A DNA stretch of 64,000 nucleotides from positions 1,775,501-1,839,500 of the forward strand of contig JBBPUQ010000007.1 in assembly GCA_038501195.1 (NCBI GenBank), read 5' to 3'. The notes beneath the pieces were generated by a model, which was not told where the DNA came from, did not search any database, and was given only the letters and a program-made list of their open reading frames with translations. Each line of letters starts with the position of its first letter. Positions within the stretch are counted from its first letter, which is position 1. This stretch comes from Nemania diffusa (Eukaryota; Ascomycota; Sordariomycetes; Xylariales; Xylariaceae). A program made the position numbers and the translations under genes. Positions 21,001 through 31,523 of this stretch are shown here, in pieces.

Positions 21001-24000
21001 CTAGTTTTCAGGTCCAGTAGTGATAGCCTGGTCAATGAGCTTAGAGACTTCAGCAACCTATACTTCTTGTTAGCCGCGAACAACAAAGCAGTTGGATACT
21101 GCAGTAGTAGATCCCACCCATGGGAGGACTTACGTAAGGCATCTGGAGCATGCTCCAGTGATCACCATACACAACATGAGCCTGCACATCTCCAACCAGA
21201 ACATCCCAGCCATTCGCACCATACGAATATCGAGGGCCGCAAAACCACGCCTTGTAATCTCTGTTCTCCGCCGCCATAGGGTTCACCCGACCGCCCGATC
21301 CGCCCTCCTGTCCCAGCATGCTCTGGCCCATTCCCCAGCGCGCCCAGATCACCACCGTGTTCTTCGGACGCCGGCCCGGGTCCATGGGCACCGGCTGCCA
21401 GGCGTACATGCACCGCAGGCTCGCGAACAGCCTCTCGTTCTCCAGCTTCTGCGCCGCTGCATCCCACGACATTCTCGTGGGGGACTTGCTGTTGCTGCTA
21501 GCCGCGAGAGCAGCCCCTAGCATCTCCGCGTCCTCCATCCGCGGCGCGGCGTCCCACGTCTCGCCGGGACAGTGCGCCTTCATGTCGACGAGCACGAGAT
21601 GCGCCACCTCGTCGCCGGCCTCGAGAAGGAGGCGCGCGACCTCGTATGCGTGCACCGCGCCTGCTGAGTAGCCGCCTAGGAGGTACGGGCCGGTTGGCTG
21701 GTGGGCTTTCATCGCGGCTACGTAGATGGGCGCGAGGGCCTGGGGCGTGTGCGTGGGGTTGAGGGCTGTGGGAGAGTGTAGGAAGGGGGATTCTAGGACC
21801 CAGACTGCGCGGAAGCTGGCGAGAGCGGGCAGGTGGGCGAAGACTGCGGCTGAGCCGCTGGAGCCGGCGATTAGGAATAGGGGGGGTGAGGGAGAGTAGG
21901 GATTGGGGCCGTGGAGGAGGACGGCGTTGCTTTTGTAGTGGATTGTGAGGTCTGTTGCATGAGTGAGTAGGCTTGGGGAACACTCTGTGCTTGCCTCGTT
22001 ATTTAGAGAGCCTAGGCGCTCTTTCGCGTCTCGGATTGTTCGCAGCTTTGAGAGTATGGATAGGGGTAGTGTTTGGTTCGTGTCGGACTTGATCTTTCGG
22101 ACGATGGCGATCCACATGAGCGAGTCCACGCCCAGTTCCGACAGGATGGTGTCGTCCTCGATGTCGTCTTGGCTAACGCCTGTCTCCGCGATTAGAGCGG
22201 ATATGAAGGCATCTGCCATGTTACCCCGCTGAGGTGGTGCTACAGCGTTAGTAGCAACACTTGAGTCTCCTAGATGGGACTGCGTGACTGCTTCTCGTGC
22301 TTGTGCAGTGGTTGGTAGCGTCCCTTTGGATTGTGCCTCCAGGAGCATGGCTTTTAGAACTTCTCTTTTGATCTTGCGGAACTTCAGGCCAGTCACAACT
22401 CCAACAACTTGATCTTCATTGAGGATGTAGACGTGAGCTACTGACTCGCCATCGGGTGCGGGAAATGTGCAGAAGTAACTTCGATAAATGTTTTTCTCGC
22501 TCAGCTCGTCGAGAAGAGTTACGCTACCGATACCAGAAGCAAAATAGAGGATGTCTTCATCATCATCTGATAGCTCGATGTTCAGCACAAAGCCCCCAAT
22601 ATGCACAAGCGAGTCGCTGTGGTATGGGCTCAGCGTAAAGGCGCCCTTTTCACCATCAGGCGTTGCGGTAAACTTGACTTCCGCCACGGCTTCATGCATT
22701 TTGGAATCCTTTCCAGCATCGTGAATAAATGCCTCTGTGATGCCCTGATAACGGCTATCGTACTTCACAGCAGTGTTGTATAGTCTATAGAACATGCGGC
22801 GGTGCACGTGGTCAATTCGAGCTTGGGGGTTACTCTTCATATTCATGATCATGGCAATTCGTGCCCGGACTTCCTTGACCAAGTCTTCCCATTCAGGTCC
22901 GGTATCTATTCCATCACTGCAAAGAACCTGGCAAGATCCATGATCCTCAACTTGGCCGGTGCTGGTTTGAGAGTGAAACGAGATATTAGCTTTCCAATCA
23001 TGATGTCTTTCGGCGAGCACTCGGATTTCGATTGCTTGGTTTTCCGAGTGTTCTCCAAGCACGAATGGGGTGTTAAGTTCGATGTTCTTTAGCCAGCCTA
23101 AGCTTTTCTTATCTTGCGAAACCATCTTATACACGTACGCCGCAGCAGTGAAAGCCATGTCGATGTAGACGCTAGCAGGACAGACACAGATGCCCTCAAT
23201 GCTGTGGGCCTTGATAGCGTCTCGAAGCCGAGGATCGCTCAAGGAAGAGACGAATGTCACTTCGAATCTCTCGCTAGTGACCTTCTGATGCTGAATCTTC
23301 TGGATAGTAGCCGTGGGTACGAACTTGTACTCGGTTCGTCCTCCGTCGCTCATATTGATACCAACCGCGGATGCCGTAGCTTTTGTATACGGTCGCCAGA
23401 ATGTCTTGAGGTCGAATGCATAAGTCGGAAGATCCAAAAGTTTCAATGGCTGAAGAGAGTGCCGATGAAACTCTACCCAATCTACAGCGACGCCTGCGAC
23501 ATAGGCTTTCCCAAGAGAATTCGTTAGTGTCTTCCAATTACTACCAGCTCCGTGCATGGATGGTAGTATTTGTGAGGGAGAGACATCTAAGGTTTGGCGT
23601 AACAAGTTCAGATATGTCGAACCCGATCCAATCTCAACCCAAAGTGGGGAGGCCCGGTCGTCTACTAGAAATTCTTCGCTGCTTTTCAGGGCATTACTGA
23701 ATAGTACAGGTTCGCAAGCGTGACGGGCGATATACTGGGCGTTGAATATGCCGTCTTGGGTAACAATCTCACCTGTCACTGTCGAAGCCACCGGGATTTG
23801 CGGGGAATGAAATATGACCTTGCCAGCTATTTCCTCGATTTTCTCGTAAATATTTTCCATGGGTTTAGAGTGAACGGCTTGACGCATAGCTAAAAACCTC
23901 GTGGAGATGCCTTCCGAATCTGCGAAGAGTTCAATCTCCTGCAGATCCATCTGTGGGCCACCAATGACATGAGATGTATGGCTATTAAAGCACGCAATAC

Positions 24001-27000
24001 TGCAAGTTTCTTCAAGTTCGAGGTTATGCAATAAATCCCGAACGACATCCTCTGTGGCCGATAAGTAGAGCATGCCATATTCACCCGTTGAATAAGTCTC
24101 TTCAAACAATATTGCGCGTCTTGAGACCAACCAGAGTACATCGGCGACAGATAGCACGCCTGCAACCGAGAGCGCTGCGTATTCTCCAATGCTATGTCCT
24201 AGGACAAGATCTGGTTCAAGTCCCCACGACTTCCACAACTCGGCCAATGCTAGTTGGAAGCACACGATGGTAAGATGTTGCTCGGCGGCATATGCGCCAT
24301 TAGGACCCAGCTCTTCATTAAGAAGGAGGCTGACTATATGGCCATGCATCTCCGGATAAACATCATAACACAGTTCATTCAGTGTATTGAGGTACTCTCT
24401 GAAAACCGGTTGAGTGCCGTATAGTTCCTCGGCTATGCCAAGACACGATGTTCCCTGACCGTTGAACAAAAAGACAATCTTCGGCTTCTTAGTCGTCGTA
24501 GACGAGACAGTTTGATTCGGATGAGAGATATCGTCGCTTAATCGCTTAATTAACTGATCGGTCGATTCAACCGTGTATTCGCACCTCCAGGCGTAATGCA
24601 TTCTTCGCGCTGTTGTCGAATATGCCACATTCATTAGTTCAGTCTCCGGGTACTTGACGAGATATTCCAGTAGATGTTTCTTGTTATCTTGAAGTGATTT
24701 GCTCGTCTGGGCTGATACAGCCACTGAGTACCAACCCCGAGGACCGTATTCTAGGAGAATATCGTCGGCCTGATAGACTATTTCCACGGGCTCAGGGGCT
24801 CTTTCGATTAGCAAGCAGGTGTTCCCGCCCTATTAGAAAAAGGGTTAGTCATCATCTTGCGCTATTATTAGACGACCAATATTAGGGTATCTCACAGCAG
24901 CGTCGAAACTATTCACTAATATCTTCTTTCTGTCTCTCAGAAGGGAGGGCTCCGAGCTGATACAAATAGTAGACATATCTAGATTAGCAAATCCAGGGTG
25001 TAGCTGCGTTTCAGGGGTAATCATAGCCTGTGGAGGAATGATTCCCTTGCTCAGTATGAGAGCCGCCTTGATGACTGACGAAACTCCAGCTGCCTATCCC
25101 GATGAATTAGCACAATTCGTTAATCAATAGAAATATATACTCACACTCTCTGAGTGACCAACATTCGCCTTAACCGACCCAACGTGAATGGGCAATTGTG
25201 ATTTGAAGTGCTTTCCGAACAAGCGATTGATTAAAGTCATCTCAGCCAAGTCCCCAACCTATTTATAATTGTCAGAACTGCGACATATAAACAGAGGGGC
25301 GATTCTCACGGTCGTCCCCGTCCCATGAAGTTCTATATAACCAATATCATCTGGCTTCATATTCGCCTGGCGAAGAACTTGCCGAATTAACTTCTCCTGA
25401 GACTCGAGATGGGGATGTGTCATAGATGTTGTGTCGGCAGAGTAGTTGCGGCCCCATCCTGTGATAAGAGCTTCGATCCTGTCATTATCCGCGAGAGCAT
25501 CTTCCAGTCGCTTCAGCACGAGAACGCCTACAGCCTCACCACGGCAGTACCCATCTGCGTCTGCGCGGAACGTCTTGCAACCACCAGATGGTGCCAAGAA
25601 CCCAGACTTTCCCAGCGCAGAGAACTCAAGAGGGCTGCCTGCTATTTGCGCACCTCCTGCGAGAGCCATGTCGCAATCTCTATTTATCAGCCCGGTACAA
25701 GCGAGCTGGATGGCTGTAGTGCTTGATGAGCAGGCCGAATCGATGCTACTCTCTTTAGTCACAAGATCATTCAGCAGCAGACTAAAACTTACCTTTGTGA
25801 TCCTCCTTGGAAACCAAAGTGACGACTGACTCTAGCCGGGGAGAAGGCTCTAAGAATTCCCGGGGCGGTAAATATATCAATGCCTTGTTCTGCGTTGACC
25901 TCACGCCAAAAATCGGCATTTTGGCCAAAGTAAACGGCTGCCCGTCTGTTTCGTGACGATAGACCAGCATCGGGGTTATACCCGGCCTTCTCAAGGGCCT
26001 CAAGACTTGTCATAAGCAGTAATCGGTGAGTCGGGTCGAGTTGTATAGCTTCCCTCGGAGATATGTTGAACAGTCGAGTATCAAATGCGCCGGGGTTGGA
26101 TAGGAAACAGCCTTCTGTATTCATCATGGTGTTCTTCTTAGTGCCCGTCGGATCATAGAAGTCATCCAAATTGAAGCGCTCAGGTGGAACCTAAAAAATC
26201 ATGTGAGACATGCTTCTTCCAAGATGGATTTTAGTCATTTAATTACCCTTTTATGCGTAGTTTGCCCTTCTATTAGGACCTTCCAGAACTCCTCCAGATC
26301 ATTTGCCTGGGGTAATCGCGCGGACATCCCAACAATTGCCACCGCACCAGACCCTGATCTCACCGATGGATGCGGCTTATATGGAAATCTTGGCAGCATG
26401 TCAACGGGAATTCCTGCATGCTGCAAGGCCCGGATGAGAGAAATAGCTTGGATCGATGGGCCGAGAATAGAAACAGTAGCAGTAGCACAGGCTCCCTTCA
26501 AATACTTAGCAGTAGCCTCAAACGTTTTTTTCATCATCAACGGCGCATATAATACAGTTGGGAGAATCTGCCGTGTAACCTCGCCAAGTGTCTTTGCAGA
26601 ATATGGAATGCACTTATCAGTGGACATGATGCAAGCTCCCTCCTGCAACTCTAATTTCCATATGTGCGAAGTTTTAACATCGGGCTCATAATCAAAGTTG
26701 AACATATGAGGCGCATGGACGGCACTAGCAATGGGTAGTGGCATGAATGACAGGTCTTTGTGGTCAGATAATTCCGCCATGAGCAGCTTCAGCATCGAGG
26801 GCGGCCCGCTCACTGTTACCCAACCGCGACCGACCACCCCAATCCAGGTTATCTTGTACTCTGGGACGTCCTAAATACCTAGTCAGTATGACAACAGCGG
26901 AAGACGGATTCAAGCATAACCTACGTGCTCCTCGTGGAACTTGTCTAACAATGGCTGCAAATTAACGTCTGTCTGTGAAGAGACCATGCATGACCAACTG

Positions 27001-27561
27001 CCGTGTGGCCACTCAATTTTCTTTGTTCGGGCATGATTGGTGACTATCCAGTTGAAGAATGAAGGGAATCCTTCCAATGAGAGCGTTGCAAGCTCAGTTG
27101 CACTCTTGGCTGTAGCCGCCAGTGCCGCCGGGAAGAGGTTGATACACAACCCAATCAAGACGCGGGGGGTAGACAAGATGGTCGGGTCGTGCTCTGCACG
27201 TCTATAAGGAAGTGCATGTTTAGCCCTATATCAATAGGTAGTCTGGGCTGTTCATGTTCACTTACAAGATGAGCTCGCCCAGTCGAGCGAAGTATGACAC
27301 AGTACAAGATGCAAGTACAGGTGAGCCGTCCGTCTTGGCGTGCTCCTCAGCCATTTCCAACAGGGACTCGAAAGGCGGAGTCTCTTTGCGGAAGCATGGC
27401 TGCACGTTACCGAACTCGACCTGGCAGACATCTGATGCATCTCGTAGGAATTTGGCCAAAAGCCCAGATTCCTTACTAGCGGTGTATAGATCACTGATGG
27501 TATCCGTGACATCATCGGTCTGATCGCCGAAGAGCAAGACGTGATATCGGGTTGTCGCCAT
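21001..27561 (-). CDS. Non-reducing iterative type I polyketide synthase (SAT-KS-MAT-PT-ACP-TE)
   Basis: It assembles a malonyl-derived chain, folds it by aldol cyclisation and releases an aromatic polyketide. Nine exons: 27561-27266, 27201-26925, 26870-26247, 26190-25793, 25745-25310, 25258-25145, 25093-24896, 24829-21134, 21057-21001; 2031 aa. SAT about 1-350 (Cys118 in GLCIN). KS about 375-790 with C537 (DSACSSS), H672 (HGTGT), H712 (NVGHSE). MAT about 895-1220, S994 (GHSIGEY). PT about 1290-1600, H1323 and D1520 (SDSLVHIGGF). One ACP, S1684 (LGVDSL). TE about 1755-2031, S1836 (GGYSAG), D1863, H2005. No KR, DH, ER or methyltransferase domain. The start MATTRYHVLLFGDQ is typical of SAT. The last intron gives MPYVAEVSKLIDQ and ends at 21001; the reading frame through it would give an unrelated tail. 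The product is unknown. TE-coding DNA is clearly GC-richer than the rest. Confidence 0.96.
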
Positions 27562-29023
27562 TTCCGGAAACAGTGCAGGGTAAGCGCACATATAGATTCT
27601 GCGAGAGAGGGCTTTGTATATAAATCCTGGTTTGCCCCGTAACACAGGGGGCAGAGGGAGGGAGGGAGGCTTTCCAGCCTCGGGATCCTGTGTAGCCGGT
27701 AGTTTCCTCTGATTTGCCTACGGTGAAATTGCGGGCTAATCAAAGATGAAGGGGTTTCTCGTGATCGAAATGAATAGGAATTGGGTGCGGTGAAGGTTTG
27801 CTGATGCGTGCCCTGCGTTGTCTGTGATTATCCCTAGGCAGCAATGCGTAAAGAGAGTTGTCAGGACACGTTGGCTAAATCTAACAATTATAACGCTATG
27901 GCTATGGCCCAGTGATTGGGCGTACTGTTTGGTGCAGTTACGGGTGTTTCTTAGGCAGTAGGAAGAGGAAGGCGTTGATAGCAGAGACTTGTTACGGATC
28001 ATTTCTTGTTCATAGAGGTAAACTACGGAGCGACTGCCTTGCTTGTCTGTTTGAGCAGTGACTCAATTCCCTTCTAGGTAGCGAGGTACGTGGGTACCTA
28101 CCTAGGTACAGATTAAATAGGTATATTATTTCAAGTCACTCCGAGAACTCGTATAAACTATGTAGTTGTTGTATTCGAGGCTTATCGGGGTATAGCGCCA
28201 GTTTCACAACCTGATCACCGAGAAAGAGCTTCATAATTACTACCCTGGTAGATATAGAGGCTGACCTCATTTATAGAAATAAAATTCGCGATATAATTAT
28301 TATACATCGGTTACCTTGTTAAATGCTTGTTCAAAATACGAACACTTTCTACGCATGTGCTGTTGTATTAGGCGGGGTTGCCACTAGGTTTCACAGCAGG
28401 ATCTCTTCTCCCACTAGGTTCATAAAAAGGCAGTTAGTTGCTGCCAAAGATAGATAGTCGCCTCTCCTCATTCACTTCATAAATTACCAGCCCCTTTTCC
28501 CTAAGTTCCTCCACAAGTGACGCACCTTGGTATTGGAATAAGGCTCTAGTACCATAGACTGAGCACGTCAAAAGACGTATGCAGACTTTGAATCCAAGTG
28601 GCTAGCTTGGTTTTTTTTGAACGTAAGACAAGATTGGCGAGGTGAGATTATCAGTCCTATTCTACTCTTCCCTATAAACATGCAAACGCGAACACTCCTG
28701 TTCGTCCTCAATCTGGATGGTGTGCTGCAACACCTATTCTCGAGAGCAGATTGTCTAGGTAATGCCTCACGGTTGGAAGAATGAAGATTTCGAAATGATA
28801 AGCAATCTTAAAGGCAGTTCTGTCTATTGGCTAAGAAAAATCTTTTTTATTTATTTTGTTAGCAAAAACCACGTGGGTGATTTCTAGCCTCCTTAACCAA
28901 AACATTTATCTATGGCACACCTGTACCTTCAAGACTTTAACTACTTCAGAACCTAAATGTTCAAGGTATATCTTTGCTAATATTTACCAGTTTTACTTCA
29001 CAAAGGAGTCTTGAACTTCAACC
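27562..29023. promoter_or_regulatory. Divergent promoter region between the PKS and the P-loop protein gene
   Basis: The two genes are transcribed away from each other over 1.46 kb, a common arrangement for co-regulated cluster genes. Only short open frames are present (88 codons on the minus strand at 27.7-28.0 kb, not conserved). A palindromic patch GGTACCTACCTAGGTAC lies near 28,092. No pathway-specific binding site could be assigned. Confidence 0.45.
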
Positions 29024-30016
29024 ATGTTGCCTAACAGTAAATCGAATAACTTGATTGCCTGCTTCAATGAATATTCAGCTGGCATTCAGGTGATTGTCTG
29101 CGTTCTCCCACGGACAGGGACAACTTGTAAGGACTTTCTAAGATTCAAAGTGGAAACTAGCTAAATGATATTAAACTATAGCTATAAAGCTAGCCTTAGA
29201 GCAGCTAGGTTACCCCAACGTCTATCACATGAGCACCTTTGTTGATCATACAGGTGACTGTAAGTACTGGGAACAAGTCATCAAGGCGAGAATATGTGGT
29301 CATAGTCTTCCCCGCTCGGTCTGGGAGAATCTGCTTGGTAACTACCAGGTAAGTATAACTTTCCCTCTCCTTGGGACCATATTTTTACCTAATATCAAAA
29401 GGCGGTAGTTGATGCCCCGAGTTGCTATTTTGCAATCAAACTTGCCGAGGCATACCCGAATGCCAAAGTCATTATTCTCAACCGGGACAGTGAGAAGTGG
29501 TATGACTCATTCGCGAAGACCGTACAGACGATGATCAAACGGCGAGAATCTTTGGGACTTTTGGAATGGATCCTGCGGCCATTCCTCCCTACCCAATTTT
29601 CCGCAATTATTCGCATAGGGAACCTCCTGTCGAAATCCGGGGTTGGACTTGGCTCCTATAATAAGGAAGAGTGTCTGAAATTCTTCCATAAATACTACGC
29701 AGATTGCAGAGCCAGAATAGCTGCTGAGCGATGTATCAATTTCAAAGTCCAAGACGGCTGGTCTCCTCTTTGCGAACATCTTGGCGTCTGCGTGCCAGGA
29801 CAACAAACCGTCGACGGCTGGGTTCAGGCCCCCTTCCCTCAATCCAACGATACAGAGTCTTTCCATTCATGGGTGGCTCGAATCCAATGCGGGATGTTAA
29901 AACAGACTTGGAGGAACTTGGTGTTGCACGGAGTACTCTTGCTCGGAGTTGTTGTGCTCTTGAGACAGGCCACATGGTTCACAAGCCTGTTTTCGTACAC
30001 TCGAGACAGTCGCTGA
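29024..30016 (+). CDS. Sulfotransferase-like P-loop protein (Sulfotransfer_4 type)
   Basis: Three exons (29024-29126, 29194-29348, 29402-30016) give 290 aa. An N-terminal nucleotide loop VCVLPRTGTT (5'-phosphosulfate-binding type) is followed by LEQLGYPNVYHMSTF, AVVDAPSCYFAIKLAEAYP, and VIILNRDSEKWYDSF, which corresponds to the 3'-phosphate-binding strand. A hydrophobic segment near residues 263-279 (HGVLLLGVVVLL) suggests C-terminal membrane anchoring, common in this fungal family. The first intron falls inside the P-loop coding sequence. Compared with relatives, the helix after the P-loop looks about three residues short (TTSLEQLG), so the first acceptor or an internal deletion should be checked. 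Members occur in many fungal secondary-metabolite clusters, but sulfotransfer has been shown for few. Divergent from the PKS, hence a likely cluster member. Confidence 0.85.
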
Positions 30017-31523
30017 TAGATTGGAGGAGTTGTAAACTGTCAATGTGTCATGTTTGTGAGACGTTGGTCTCTACTACATTAAGTAATTCACTCTAATTAA
30101 TCCTTGAAAGCCGATGTAACATTATATGATATCTGTCTCCGGGAGTGTAATACTTACCTAGTCACCCGACAGGCGCGCTAATATGAGCGAGCCGATCACA
30201 AATTAAAAAGAGGTATTACAGAACTCCCAAGATTACCTTAAATAAACCTTGTATTACGGCCCAAACTGGAAGCTTCCAAGTACTGCAAACTGTCAGGTTC
30301 CGGCTTGATAGTGTTCTAATTTTGCACCGTAATGTTGTATTGTAGTGCTACAGCTCTGTTCTGTGGTACCGTGGTGAAAGTTAATAATTCTAGATGAGAC
30401 ATGGCTTAGACCTGTCTCGAGATTATCGATGTAAGGTTAGACATGTCTCACTTTATGAACTATACTTTGCTTCAATAACCCCGTTGTATGACAAACCTAA
30501 AGATCAAAACTTGACAATTCTATATATTCACCAATGTTCTTGCCTGCGAATATGCGCCTTGGCATATTCCTTCTAGAATATAGTGTTAGGAGACGCTTTT
30601 GTTCACACTTACCAGTATCGAACGATCACCATGAACTAAGTTATATTTGGGTTGTTAGCAAAAACGGTCATTTGAGCTACCGCTAATACTATATTTCTCC
30701 TTTACTCGGATATCTAGCTTCAAAAATAACTCACGGGACAAAATAAAAATCGGTAGATATAGCAATACAGCTACCGTTCTGTTAGGTAGCGTGCCCGTGG
30801 CTAAGATGCTCCCAATTCTGAAATTAATGCTGCAACCTAACTCTCAAGGCTGGTTACATATTCCATATTGGTGAATGGTACCTGCTATCTCGTGAGACCG
30901 TCATGTTCTTAAGAAAGGTAGCAATATTGGTCCCGAGCACAAACTTCGAAGTCGTCATAAGTCCCTATGACTTTATTAACGATAAAGAGATCCCTGTTCG
31001 CCAAGTAATCGATGTGGTACTCAAATTGTTCCGATGACCTTGCCTACATATAAAGTATGTAGATACAGTTTTGGATTGTTGTTCTCTTGTCTATTACATC
31101 GGCGTCGGAATAAGTCCAACCAAATTCAAACCAACCGGCCGAGGTTTTCATCAATCATCTAGCGTGCTCACAATCATGATGCTTAGAACAAGATGTCGTT
31201 GTCGATTAACATGCCTCAAGGCTTACGCCATCCAATCCGGTCCGCCTAGGGGCACCAACCTTACCCTATAACAGGCACAGGTTCACATGCCCCCCGCTGC
31301 GCTGTTACCCCACCAATATGGTGTAATTTGGAGATTTGTGGAGCTATGTGGCATGCCCACACCCAATCCTCCAATAAAGCGATAGATAAGGTCTACAAGC
31401 GGTTAGAGGAGAGCTCACAGTGAGAACAAGACTCCACACGGTTTCGAGGTATATCTCTCCAGATAGGTCTCGTAGGTCTCATATCGCTCTCTCTCACTTT
31501 CCTCCTCTCAAAACTTATACGAA
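30017..31523. other. Intergenic, no gene seen
   Basis: AT-rich sequence with short non-conserved frames only (up to 66 codons). It lies between two co-directional genes, and the last 200 bp are pyrimidine-rich (CTCTCTCTCACTTTCCTCC just before the next gene), as in fungal leaders. Confidence 0.6.
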
